DNA of 21,278 nucleotides from Oppiella nova (taxonomy: Eukaryota > Arthropoda > Arachnida > Sarcoptiformes > Oppiidae). Below the pieces are notes generated by a model. The model ran no database searches. It was not told the DNA's origin and worked only from the letters and a program-made list of their open reading frames with translations. Position numbers and translations under genes: made by a program. This document shows, piece by piece, positions 1 to 11,233 of the stretch. The stretch lies in NCBI GenBank assembly GCA_905397405.1, contig CAJPVJ010000704.1:1-21278 (forward strand), in the 5' to 3' direction. Each line of letters starts with the position of its first letter. The stretch's first letter is position 1.

Positions 1-3000
1 ACTCCGTTTCGATGCAATTGAGTGTTCATTCGTTTCATACTCTGCTTAACGCCCGAAGCATTGGCTGATGTACTGAAGTGCGGCAATCCGTTGAAGTCGG
101 GTCTATGGGCCGGCTGTTTAATGCACGGCAGACAACGGAAAACATATTTAAATCCATCTCTAAATCGCCCGTTCATCCAGATGTAGATCAATGGGTTATA
201 ACAGGCGCTGAAATTACACACAAAATTCTTTTCAAAGTTCATATAAATCTATTCTTAAGTTATGGTTAATTTCACATTTATTTTAGGTGGGTAGTATGTA
301 AACCTAATATTATATATTCGGATAACCATTAGAAAGTGTTCTAGATAATGAAATTAGTTTTGTGTTCACTACTTTCCATTACCATTTAGTATAAGATCTA
401 ATTTTATATAATAAATACATTTAAAACGTGATACTCACTGAGACATTGAAAGCCAATGACATGCAAACCATACGAATATAATATCTTTATATTCGTAAAT
501 CTCTTTATACTCGTCGCCCACTATTATAAGTATATTAAACGGAAGCCAACAGAGTGTGAATGTGGCCACACATGTGATCATCATTTTGATCATCTAATAG
601 GTAATTGAATTTAAACATATATTTCTCAATTAGTACATTTATTTTTATTTATTTCGCAATTTTTCAGAATATTTGATTCAAAACTTTAATGTGAAATTCA
701 TACACGAATTCATTAATTTATACAAAACTTGTAAAATTAAATTATTTATGTATTAGTCGTATGCAAATTCATTTTGAAAATAGATTATAGGTCATATTTT
801 GTGTACTCTAAAAATTAAGGTAATGTTTTCTAATCAATTAATTTCATATGAAAGGGATTTGTCTGATATTTGTGGTTCATTACAGTTATACTGTATAGTG
901 AATTGAATATACTATAAATAATGCACTTATGTTTCACAAATAAAGTCAATATTAGACTTATTTTATTGAGACTTAAGATCATTAATGAAGAAATAGCCGC
1001 AAAATAAATGTTAAAAATAACGATAAATAATAAAAGAAAAGAAAAATTCGTTTTAGTAAAAAAGTTTCTGAAAAGTGAGATCTCATGTGATCGACCTTTA
1101 GATGCCTTTCCGATACAGTGTATCCTAATTATCAGAATCAATGGAAACATAGCAAATGTCTAAATCTTTTGTGAAAAGGATTAACAAAGGTCTGTTTTCT
1201 AAAGGCTCAGACATTTGGAAAGTCCTGACGTGAATGAGCAATCAATGAAATGTTTTACACAATTTACACAAGTTCATTATTTACACAATGTGTGCTATAA
1301 TAAAATCCAACATTCAACATTATGTATATTATTTTCTCACATTTTATAAGTTAGATAAAAGTATTAACTGATTATTATAATATTGTTATTTTGTATGCTT
1401 TTCGTAAATTATTAACTAATATATAATAATAAATGATTTATATGTTATGCGATATGTCATATCGGATATGAAGTATGTTATAAATTATATTGACTAGTTC
1501 AAATTGATTAATATTTAAAAAGAATTCAAATAAGAATCCAATAAAACATAAAATTGATATAAAAATATGCAATAAAATGGGACTACAAAGTAACATAATA
1601 TAAGCATAATATGACAATATTGTCATAAAATGATAAAAATCATTCAATTATAAAATTGATGACTCAATCTATCATTTCGTTTCAATAGATTCTGGTATTC
1701 TATACAAAAATAAAACCAGAATTGAATTGAAAATTTTCCACTTAACAGATATCAAACAAAAAATATATCTTATTTTTCAGACCAAATATCATACGAAGGT
1801 TAGGGTTATTTGTTTGATAACTCCATGAACTTCTATTATGAAGTACTAGGCATTCAAATCACACAATTGTATCGCTTCCTAACCCGGGATTAAATTTAAA
1901 TATTGATCAAATTGATGGTAAAAGTCGTTGACACTCATAGATTTCATCTCATATTGTACTTTAGTTAAATCATTTAGTAAAGTGTGTTAATAACCTCACA
2001 AAACATAATAAATATTGAATTCAAAATTCAGTTTAAACTTTAAATTATAATAATAATACTTCCGTTTTAAGATAATTTTATAATAAAAATTATTATAACC
2101 ATAAAACAAGTTGAAATAAATGATTTTTTATTATATTAAAAAAAATCTCAAAAATTCCATTTTAATATTTAATTAAATTCAAAATACACTTAGCACTATA
2201 TTTACTAATATTATTTATTATCCACTGAACATTTAAAACAAAAACATTATTAAAATATATTAATATTCTAAATTGAAAAAGCGAAAATTTATTAGAATAT
2301 AAAGAATCTAGAAAATTTAGAATTTTAAGAATTTTGAGAATAAAAATATTTCAAAATGATTGAAGTGGTGATAGCAAAAGACTTTATTGTGTACATTTAA
2401 TTCAATTTACACCTGGATGAATATCCATTTAAATAAAAGTGCAATCAAATGATTGAATCAACAAATATTCTATAAGTATAAAGAAATATGAATTTGATTC
2501 ACAAATAAAAATCATTGCATTCTTTAAGTATTTCTTAAGCATTTCTATTGTCATTTGGTTTGACAAAGAATATTGGTGTTGAATATGCTTGAACATTTGA
2601 GCATAATTTCTAGAAATTTACTAAAAGAGCAATAATACTTTAAACTTCATATTAATTCTATAAAATAAATTACAATCAATAGATAATTATTAGTAATAAA
2701 AGGAATTTTAAATAGTTACAAAACAAATTTATTATAAATAAATTTAGTAACATACTCGTATTGAACAGGGAGAAATTTTCTAGAAATGTTTTGAAAAATT
2801 TTGCTTGAACTATTCTGTACACTATAATGCTATCACATATGAAAACGAATAATACGATAAATTCTATGTGAATATATACCGGTAAGAATTTTTGCCATAT
2901 ATTCAAACTTAAAGACAATTTCTATGAATATCTGCAACTGAAATGCTAAGTGATCTGAAAAATACATTAAAATTCTTTAGCCTTCAAACCTATTATATGA

Positions 3001-4800
3001 CGGTTTGTTTAATAGCAAAATCATTATAAGTGGTGACAGTTTTGCAAAATATTTATATTAATATTAATTGAAAAATATGTATAAATCTTTAAGTATTTCT
3101 TAAGCATTTCTATTGTCATTTGGTTTGACAAAGAATATTGGTGTTGAATATGCTTGAACATTTGAGCATAATTTCTAGAAATTTACTAAAAGAGCAATAA
3201 TACTTTAAACTTAATATTAATTTTATAAAATAAATTACAGTCAATAGATAATTATTAGTAATAAAAGGAATTTTAAATTGTTACAAAACAAATTTATTAT
3301 AACTAAATTTAGTAACATACTCGTATTGAACAGGGAGAAATTTTCTAGAAATGTTTTGAAAAATGTTGCTTGAACTATTCTGTACACTATAATGCTATCA
3401 CATATGAAAACGAATAATACGATAAATTCTATGTGAATATATACCGGTAAGAATTTGTTTGTCATATATTCAAACTTAAAGACAATTTCTATGAATATCT
3501 GCAACTGAAATGCTAAGTGATCTGAAAAAATACATTAAAATTCTTTAGCCTTCAAACCTATTATATGACGGTTTGTTTAATAGCAAAATCATTATAAGTG
3601 GTGACAGTTTTGCAAAATATTTATATTAATATTAATTGAAAAATATGTATAATTTAAAACTCAATAAGCTTCAATGCTTTATTTAATATAAAACCACCTA
3701 CACATTTTATTTTTATTAATATTTATTACTAATTCATAAAAAATCATGTTTTAAATTGAAGTAAAATTTAATCTATATTAAATTATTCTAGCAAACCTTA
3801 TGTTTAAACAATATTTCGCTTTACTTTATTTAATGGTTAATACTATTTAAAAATTTCTGTTTTCATAAGAATCTATTTATTTATTTTTTAAGAAAAAGCC
3901 TCAAGGCCCACAGTATTATGAATTTTGTTATTAAACTTAAAGACAGTCAATATTATTAAATTGCGAGTTCCTGTGTTATGGCTTTTACACGGTTTTGTGA
4001 AATATTTATATATATTTTTATCTTTTGTGAACTCATTTACATATTTTTCAAATATTATATTATATTTGAAATAAATACTACTGAAGAATAAGTTTATGAA
4101 TTATTTTGAATCCAATTCTGGAGTGCAGTCACTCTTTAATAATAAAATTCTTTTATATATTTATTTGATTTTTGTGAGTAATAAAATGTTTTGAATCAAA
4201 TTCTCTGTGTGTGAAAAATTGGTGAAAATATTCTCAACTCAATCTGTAATGCAATTAAACTATAAGTCATATATAGTGGCACTGTTTTCATTTTATTATA
4301 AAATTATAACGAATAGAGATATTTGAGTCAAATTTGATGGACATGTAAATAGTATAGTATTGAATCATTTCTTGTGTCTAATAATTGGGATCAATTCTTG
4401 AAGTTCAATAAAAAAGCTATAAATTGAACCGAATTCCGGTAACAATTGCGCGGTATATACGGCGCGAGACGACCCCCAAAACAGTGCCATTATATATGAC
4501 TTAAACTATAATTAAATGCAAAAACACAGACCTTTCGTTTGGAAGCTGCCATCCGAGCGTCTCTCGCATCCTCGGCCTCTCCGGGGGGTCTTTTACCCCA
4601 AACAACGATTGCTTCACCGAAACAAAAATTACAATCAGTTTAGTCTTTCTTAGCAATCGATTGTCTCATTTTGATTATTAAACGATTATATGTATAAATG
4701 AAATCCTTATTTGAAGTGAGTGTTTGAATAGGAAATGGAGTGAATAGAGTAAAGCAAAATAAAAATAGAGAGAGAGAGAGAGAGGGAGAGGGAGAGAGAG

Positions 4801-4835
<35 letters not shown>

Positions 4836-5749
4836 ATTGTTTGTAGAGTAAGACAAATGGGAGAAATATATGTAAGGATGAGATGAGAAAATAGGAAAAA
4901 ATCGTTTGGCATATCATATGTATACTATTACTGACCTATTCTTGAATACGTAAATATGAGTACAGAGAAAGGGAAGGCGTATTGTAATATCATTAATAAC
5001 ATTGAATAATAATATCGATAGTCCTCTCGAGGCCAGTTCTCAGTGCACTGGTAGAGTACGGGCTGATTATCTATGCTATCAATAGTGGTGGTGGCGTTTG
5101 GGTCTTGTGGTAATGGGTTCAATCTGGACAGTAGTGCTGTTGGCAAAGGTGTGAGTAGTGCCACAATCCACACGATAATTATGATTAGTTTTGACTGCAA
5201 TTTAGTCATTCGCGGTCTCAGAGGATAGATAATAGCGATGTAACGATCAATGGATATAGCGATCAGAGTGTAGGCGCTTATGAATACGGAGACCGCCTGT
5301 GCGTATGACACCAACAGACACATAATGGCCCCAAAAGGCCAGTAGCCGAGGATTAGGTTAGACACGAATGCGAAGGGAATGCAAATACAGGCCATAAGCA
5401 TATCACCGATCGCTAAGTTCATGATGAAGAAGTTGGTCACAGTTCTCATGCGTTTGTACGCAAAGATTATGTATATAACCACTCCATTGCCCCCAATGGC
5501 CGCCAACGATATGGTCATATACATCAAACACATCAATATTTGGACACCGATTGGCGTTTCCTCTGCCCCGTCATCGATGTCCGCATCCGAGTGCTGACCA
5601 CCAAAGCTGGCGTTGTTTGTCAGGTATATCTCGTGTGATGACTCTGTGGTCACATCTAGCGATTCAAACATATTTGGGTCGATGTCTAACACGTAAACAG
5701 CATTACGTGCGGACACGTCCGCCAAATGCCTATTCATCGCATGATTCAT
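1..5749 (-). CDS. RYamide/neuropeptide Y-like GPCR, 4 exons, C-terminus cut off by window edge
   Basis: Class A peptide receptor in the plasma membrane, expected to couple an RYamide or NPF/NPY-like peptide to G proteins. Exons in transcript order are 4936-5749, 4532-4611, 439-593 and 1-207. All junctions are GT-AG and keep frame. The first in-frame ATG is at 5749; a longer frame from 5764 would need TTG, and an in-frame TGA lies just upstream. The extracellular N-terminus (~1-68) has an N-glycosylation site at N46. TM1 is ~70-96. TM2 carries NLAIGD (D116). TM3 starts near C144 and ends in DRY (168-170). C235 in loop 2 is the disulfide partner, and N218 is a second sequon. Exon 2 supplies intracellular loop 3 (VVWGKRPPGEAEDARDAR). 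TM6 has CWLPFN (313-318). TM7 has WLSMSHACYNPLIY, followed by Cys375 and Cys378, likely palmitoylated. At least 418 residues are present. The loop-3 and TM7 signatures favour the RYamide/NPY-like family; the exact ligand is inference. Confidence 0.93.
2521..3085. repeat. Tandem duplication 1, copy 1 (565 bp)
   Basis: This copy begins TCTTTAAGTATTTCTTAAGC and is followed directly by a near-identical copy starting at 3086. The two differ by scattered substitutions and 1-3 bp indels. It lies inside GPCR intron 2. The hydrophobic frame it contains on the minus strand (2676-2918) changes amino acids at most of its differences from the other copy, so I do not call it a gene. Confidence 0.93.
3086..3653. 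repeat. Tandem duplication 1, copy 2 (~568 bp)
   Basis: Direct second copy of 2521-3085, abutting it with no spacer. Both copies end in the same ATTAATTGAAAAATATGTAT sequence, after which this one passes into unique DNA (AATTTAAAAC). The minus-strand frame at 3241-3504 is the counterpart of the one in copy 1. It differs by a 2-bp indel near its start and by mostly amino-acid-changing substitutions. Confidence 0.93.
4433..4495. other. GC-rich island in GPCR intron 2
   Basis: About 60 bp of unusually GC-rich sequence lies just downstream, in transcript sense, of the loop-3 exon. It contains GCGCGGTATATACGGCGC, which is nearly palindromic around GTATATAC. It is not needed for the receptor reading frame. 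It might be a regulatory element, a remnant of an alternative exon or an old insertion; the sequence alone does not decide. Confidence 0.4.
4767..4833. repeat. (GA)n microsatellite
   Basis: Interrupted AG/GA dinucleotide tract in GPCR intron 1, opposite the coding strand, so the transcript carries a (CT)n run. The Leu-Ser-rich frames that overlap it on the minus strand are artefacts of this repeat. Confidence 0.97.
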
Positions 5750-5760
5750 ATTATTTGCGT

Positions 5761-5769
5761 TCAATTCAT
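5761..5769 (-). promoter_or_regulatory. Minimal upstream ORF (ATG-AAT-TGA) in the GPCR 5' leader
   Basis: A two-codon ORF (Met-Asn-stop) ends 11 bp before the receptor start codon at 5749, in a different frame. If the leader is contiguous here it could dampen translation or require reinitiation. The transcription start and any leader introns are not visible, so its presence in the mRNA is inferred. Confidence 0.35.
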
Positions 5770-6734
5770 TGCTTTTGGGGATTCAGTGGCCAATCGATGC
5801 CATCAATCAGACAATATTTATCATCCGATTCTGAATAATCTTTTTTCGTCTTTCTCTCAACAATTCTTGCGATTTTTATTTACTGTAATATGGTTTTGTT
5901 GTTACGATTCCTTATTATACTTATTATATATACGGTATTACATTCACCGCAGTATTGTATATCCAATGAAATTACTTTCAAATTATAGTTAATATGAATG
6001 GCACAGAATATGAGTCTTAATACTCGTGTGTAGTATTGGAAATATAATAGACAAGAATCGCAACTCAATAATACAATAATAGCTCAAAGAATATCAGAAT
6101 ATCAGCGAAAAACTCGTCTTCAAAGAGATATCAATTTGTGTTTTCTCTCCATAAATGGAAAAACACTTTATTATTATTATATTCTGCAGTCCTTTCTATT
6201 GACTTATTGATGAACTTCTTATTTATTTGTATTTATATTTCGGCCGCTATTTTGAGATCAATATTTTTGTGCTTTTAATTTTATATTTTTGCTTCTTTTG
6301 GTCATTTATTTACAAATTATTGTCTCTTATTTTGAACAAATATTAGATTATTGCCTATGTCTGCACTCGAGACTCATATTTGTGTCCAATTCTTGACATT
6401 CATTCTGTGAAAAGAAGTATAAAAAGTTGAAAGAAATGCTTAATAAACAGATAAAACATGAGTTTAATGACAACAATAAAGTGAACAAATTGTCGTGAAC
6501 ATTATAAACATTTCAATTGATAATCAATACTAATTTTATTACTACTAAAGTCATTGAGCTTAAACACTATTTGTACACTATTTGTAGTGGGAGGGTATGT
6601 GAGCCACTATTGCATAATAGGTGTAGAAATTGGTGACCATTAATGGTCCCTCGCAAATTGACAGCTATTTCTGTGTGACATTTGTATTGAAAAAAGTTTA
6701 TTAACCCATAAATAAGTCGATAAAAGCAGAGCTT
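5770..6734. other. Upstream flank of the GPCR gene, no gene seen
   Basis: AT-rich sequence that probably includes the receptor's 5' leader and promoter, which would read leftward. I see no convincing ORF, RNA gene or repeat unit. The TATA-like string near 6419 is on the plus strand and so is not positioned for the receptor. Confidence 0.5.
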
Positions 6735-7488
6735 ATGAATATCTTAACGAATAACTCAATGAATCAGACATTAATCTAATAGTATATAAAGTGACACATC
6801 TTTTCATTACTAAAAGACATGATTTTCGCGAATCGAAACATGGATTACGAGAAATAATTACTAAAATATCCTCTTTTTTGGCAAAACTTTATTAATCACT
6901 GCTTTCATAGCAAAGATACAAAACTAATGCTCTCTCTATATAACTTTTTATTAAATTAACAAATCGTTTATCAAATATGCATTTGTAAATACAGTGGGTG
7001 TCCAGCAAACAAAATTATCTATATTATTTTATTTAATGTTTAAAAATTATTTTCAAATTATAAAGTTAAGTTGAATAATTATAGTGGTGTTTTGATATAA
7101 GTATCTTAAATAAATTGTATATTAATTACATTTTTTGTTTATCTCAATCACAGTCTATTAAATTAAAGTTATTTTTTATCTAATTTATTATTAATAATTT
7201 AATTGAGTAAAATAGAAAACATCTGATAATGAATACATTACTTTAATTACTCAATTAAAATTTAATTATTTTTTATTGCATTGTGTTTGAAAAGTATTAC
7301 ATATTTTCATTTAAAACATGAATAAAAAGATTACAAAAAATGGTAAAAATGACTAAATATTTATAATCCAGTATACTATACTAAAAATCCTATAAAGTGT
7401 GTCTTAAATGAGTTATTGATTCATAAGGATTAATGGCATAGTTATTGAGTGCACAAAACGGCTCATTAAGTTCAGGTGCTATTGAGAA

Positions 7489-7665
7489 ATGAATTTTGAA
7501 ATTCACAAAAAGGTATCAATTTATGGTTTAATGCAAAAAATAGGCAAATCATTCATTGATCGCAATCGGCGGCTGGGGTTTAATGATGTCATTAAGTGGT
7601 GGAAAAGAGTTTGCGATCCAAAAGAGGATGAGTTGTTATCTTTTTTATTTATCATTAGTGTATAG
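7489..7665. other. Short open island in copy A (58-codon plus ORF; 44-codon minus ORF)
   Basis: This segment is richer in GC than its surroundings and is open on both strands. On plus, an ATG at 7489 gives 58 residues including RLGFNDVIKWWKRVCDPKED. On minus, an ATG at 7655 gives 44 residues (stop at 7521) including LFHHLMTSLNPSRRLRSMND. The counterpart in copy B (10061-10231) differs by two substitutions and one indel. Both substitutions are synonymous in the minus frame (Pro CCT/CCC, His CAC/CAT), while one changes Ile to Met in the plus frame. I recognise no family. It may be an orphan exon, a gene fragment or non-coding. Confidence 0.3.
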
Positions 7666-8187
7666 ACAAGAAATCTCCGATAATCTCGTGATTTTCCACG
7701 AAAATAACGGTTTCTAATTCAATGAATTGTTGTTACATTTGAACACAAATGACACAAACATACATATTATTTAATATCAAATCGATTGATAAATAGATTA
7801 AAAGATTTTGCAATGAGTTCATAGTTTCAGTCCAAATATAACGAGTCATCAAATATTTCTGAGAATATTGAGTTAAAAGTCAATTCTTTGAGCAAAAGTT
7901 TTCTGAAAAATTAAACTCTTTTTGTTAAAAGTAATGATTTCTCGGAAATAAATTATATCTGAAAAACTCAATAATAAAGCAATTTTAATATATGTTTCAC
8001 ACTTTAAATTGCATGCAATCATAAGTTTAATAAAATATTGCAAAACTAAAACACATTATACGAGAAGTTTTTATTAAATAGTAATTTAATATATGATTTG
8101 CGATCAACAATAATAGCTGAGAAAAATAAATAAAACAATTTGTCATTAGAAGTGTAATGCAATTAATTTAAAATATAACACCATATT

Positions 8188-8685
8188 TTATTTGAGTAAT
8201 TTCTCATACAATTTGTAATTTTGTTTCCTTAAATGTATGTTTGAGAAAAATGTTATAATTATAGAAATTAAATTCAATAAAATCACAAACATGTTCATGA
8301 CAAATGTATGCTTGCTAATCAATAAAATGGATCTTATATTATGAAAACTAACATTGTATTTGACATTTAATATGAGGGATGATCGCCCATAGAGTGTACA
8401 TCTAATCAAAACCGGGATCGGAAGGACACATATTATTAATATGGCTTTCAATTGCCTTCATTTGAAAAGTAACTCATTATTAATGATTTGTAAATATATT
8501 GCACATAAATTCATAATACAGTGAATGGAAATTATGTAGAACTGAATTGAATGGATATAATTTGCTTTTTCCTCAATGAGAATAACAATCTCAATAAGAG
8601 ATGTATTCATATCTGACAAATAACTAAAGCAATGATACAAAAACAATAATAAATAGCATCTCTTAGATAACTTATGATCAATAGT
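8188..8685 (-). pseudogene. Decayed multi-pass membrane protein fragment, copy A
   Basis: One reading frame of 166 codons is open apart from a single in-frame TGA at 8458-8460. A run that long is very unlikely by chance at this AT content. It encodes several hydrophobic segments: around LLLFLYHCFSYL, IQFYIISIHCIMNLCAIYLQ, AILIICVLPIPVLI and MNMFVILLNLISIIITFF. The spacing resembles part of a chemoreceptor-like polytopic protein, but no diagnostic motif is present and the family is unproven. There is no start codon or promoter context, and no GT donor near the TGA to remove it. The same TGA occurs in copy B, so the break predates the duplication. Confidence 0.35.
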
Positions 8686-10060
8686 TTAGGTTTCATCCAT
8701 AGCTGTATTAATTAAACTATATTATATATGTCCTTATAATACTAATTATACTGCATTTTACTATTTTTATTTAGTAAACAACTTTATAACAGAATATAAA
8801 AATTATGATTATATATTAGTTTCATTAAATTTAATAAAATAATTATATTATAGTAATAAAGTTAATTATAATTGTGTTATTCTTCTAATAGACATTTATA
8901 TATTACTAAAAATAGCTATTTTTGTTTTTTGCAGATAAAAAATGTAACGAGCAAAAAAATCTATTTAAAAAATTGCACACAATTAATTAACGTTAAAAAA
9001 CTACTTAAACATAGACTTTAAAGATTTAAAGAGTAGTTTAACCCACAGTACAGTACATTTGATACAAAAAAGCAATTTAATAACTTTTGGTCTACAGTTT
9101 TAATACACTAGTATATTATACACCAGAACAATATATCATTCATTATATAATGTTCAATACATTTATTTCATAACTTAAGAAATATTTCTTGAAATCAATC
9201 ATATTTGGAGTCTCGTTATACAATACAAAAATATAAAAAAGTTATTAAAGCTTTGAAACTTGAAAATGAATATCTTAACGAATAACTCAATGAATCAGAC
9301 ATTAATCTAATAGTATATAAAGTGACACATCTTTTCATTACTAAAAGACATGATTTTCGCGAATCGAAACATGGATTACGAGAAATAATTACTAAAATAT
9401 CCTCTTTTTTGGCAAAACTTTATTAATCACTGCTTTCATAGCAAAGATACAAAACTAATGCTCTCTTTATATAACTTTTTATTAAATTAACAAATCGTTT
9501 ATCAAATATGCATTTGTGAATACAGTGGGTGTCCAGCAAAATTATCTATATTATTTTATTTAAAGAGATCAAGTTTAATCAACTAATTCTTAAAGTTCTT
9601 TCTAATGTTTAAAAATTATTTTCAAATTATAAAGTTAAGTTCAATAATTATAGTGGTGTTTTGATATAAGTATCTTAAATAAATTGTATATTAATTAGAT
9701 TTTTTTTGTTTATCTCAATCACAGTCTATTAAATTAAAGTTATTTTTTATCTAATTTATTATTAATAATTTAATTGAGTAAAATAGAAAACATCTGACAA
9801 TGAATACATTACTTTAATTACTCAATTAAAATTTAATTATTTTTTATTGCATTGTGTTTGAAAAGTATTACATATTTTCATTTAAAACATGGATAAAAAG
9901 ATTACATAAATGGTAAAAAGGACTAAATATTTATAATCCAGTATACTATACTAAAAATCCTATAAAGTGTGTCTTAAATGAGTTATTGATTCATAAGGAT
10001 TAATGGCATAGTTATTGAGTGCTTTTGTGCAGGCTCATTAAGTTCAGGTGCTATTGAGAA

Positions 10061-10231
10061 ATGAATTTTGAAATTCACAAAAAGGTATCAATTTATGGTT
10101 TAATGCAAAAAATGGGCAAATCATTCATTGATCGCAATCGGCGGCTGGGGTTTAATGATGTCATTAAATGGTGGAAAAGAGTTTGCGATCCAAAAGAGGA
10201 TGAGTTGTTATCCTTTTTTATTTATCATTAG
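10061..10231. other. Short open island in copy B (56-codon plus ORF)
   Basis: Counterpart of 7489-7665. The plus ORF runs from ATG 10061 to TAG 10229-10231 and shares its first 50 codons with copy A except for one Ile-to-Met change. An extra base near 10212 shifts the last few codons. The opposite strand is open across the same core. No domain is recognised. Confidence 0.28.
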
Positions 10232-10815
10232 TGTATAGAAAAGAAATCTCCCATAATCTCGTGATTTTCCACGAAAATAACCGTTTCTAATTCAATGAAT
10301 TGTTGTTACATTTGAACGCAAATCACACAAACATTCATATAAATAGACATATTATTTAATATCAAATCGATTGATACATAGATTAAAAATTGTGCAATGA
10401 GTTCATAGTTTCAGTCCAAATATAACGAGTCATCAAATATTTCTGAGAATATTGAGTTAAAAGTCAATTCTTTGAGCTAAAGTTTTCTGAAAAATTAAAC
10501 TCCTTTTGTGTTAAAAGTAATGATTTCTCGGAAATAAATTATATCTGAAAAACTCAATAATAAAGCAATTTTTAATATATGTTTCACACTTTAAATTGCA
10601 TGCAATCATAAGTTTAATAAAATATTGCAAAACTAAAACACATTATATGAGAAGTTTTTATTAAATAGTAATTTAATATATGATTTGCGATCAACAATAA
10701 TAGCTGAGAAAAATAAATAACAGAATTTGTCATTAGAAGTGTAATGCAATTAATTTTAAATATAACACCATATTTTACTTGAGCAATTTCTCATACAATT
10801 TCTAATTTTGTTTCC

Positions 10816-11158
10816 TTAAATCTTTGAGAAAAATGTTATCATTATAGAAATTAAATTCAATAAAATCACAAACATGTTCATGACAAATGTATGCTTGCTA
10901 ATCAATAAAATGGATCTTATATTATGGAAACAAACATTGTATTTGACATTTAATATGAGGGATGATCGCCCATAGAGTGTACATCTAATCAAAACCGGGA
11001 TCGGAAGGACACATATTATTAATATGGCTTTCAATTGCCTTCATTTCAAAAGTAACTGATTATTAATCATTTGTAAATATATTGGACATAAATTCATAAT
11101 ACAGTGAATGGAAATTATGTAGAACTGAATTGAATGGATATAATTTGCTTTTTCCTCA
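10816..11158 (-). pseudogene. Decayed multi-pass membrane protein fragment, copy B
   Basis: Counterpart of 8188-8685. It shares the in-frame TGA (just upstream of CAATTGAAAGCC in the minus sense) and nearly all of the hydrophobic segments. It carries Ser-to-Cys and Ile-to-Met changes and an indel that ends the frame early. Its upstream part is lost at 11158, where copy B is rearranged. The mix of amino-acid-changing substitutions, indel and truncation fits neutral decay. Confidence 0.33.
11032..11105. repeat. 74-bp local repeat, unit 1
   Basis: Begins CAATTGCCTTCATTTCAAAA and recurs at 11160-11233 after a 54-bp gap. Copy A has only the single equivalent stretch, so the second unit arose in copy B after or during the larger duplication. 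Confidence 0.9.
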
Positions 11159-11159
11159 A

Positions 11160-11233
11160 CAATTGCCTTCATTTCAAAAGTAACTGATTATTAATCATTT
11201 GTAAATATATTGGACATAAATTCATAATACAGT
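11160..11233. repeat. 74-bp local repeat, unit 2
   Basis: Direct repeat of 11032-11105, inserted where copy B loses the copy-A sequence. It is followed by ~130 bp with no match in copy A before homology resumes at AAATAGCATCTCTTAG. Confidence 0.9.

Larger units (their letters stand above)
594..4531 (-). other. Long intron 2 of the GPCR gene
   Basis: The intron runs from donor GTCTGT after the loop-3 exon to acceptor ...ACCTATTAG before the TM6 exon. It is about 3.9 kb and very AT-rich. It holds a two-copy tandem repeat (2521-3653) and a short GC-rich patch (about 4433-4495). A 106-codon hydrophobic frame on the minus strand (830-1150) has no recognisable domain and is probably chance. No other exon is needed here, because the protein reads through continuously from SKRK to MIKMM. 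The neighbouring introns are 4612-4935 (donor GTCAGT, acceptor GGTGAAG) and 208-438 (donor GTGAGT, acceptor TAATTTCAG). Confidence 0.85.
6735..9113. repeat. Tandem duplication 2, copy A (~2.4 kb)
   Basis: Direct repeat of 9266-11823. Both copies start ATGAATATCTTAACGAATAA and end near TTTTAATACACTAGTA. Identity is high, with scattered substitutions and indels. The copy holds a GC-richer island near 7489-7665 and a decayed membrane-protein frame at 8188-8685. No terminal inverted repeats, transposase or target-site duplication is evident, so it is better described as a segmental duplication than as a transposon. A ~150-bp unique spacer (9114-9265) separates the copies. Confidence 0.93.

Noticed and set aside
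78-269. Plus-strand 63-codon frame
   Set aside because: It is antisense to the last visible GPCR exon, which encodes the NPLIY end of TM7 and the cytoplasmic tail.
830-1150. 106-codon hydrophobic minus-strand frame in GPCR intron 2
   Set aside because: No recognisable domain or paired splice sites; the length is unusual but possible by chance over this much sequence.
2676-3504. Hydrophobic minus-strand frames in both copies of duplication 1
   Set aside because: Differences between copies are mostly amino-acid-changing and include a 2-bp indel; the composition matches the AT-rich intron.
4640-4917. Two overlapping minus-strand frames rich in Leu-Ser repeats
   Set aside because: They are translations of the (CT)n microsatellite inside GPCR intron 1.
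4936-5764. GPCR start at 5764
   Set aside because: The codon there is TTG, not ATG; the first in-frame ATG is at 5749 and an in-frame TGA lies upstream.
5379-5992. Plus-strand frames overlapping the GPCR first exon
   Set aside because: They are antisense shadows of a well-supported exon and contain no domain.
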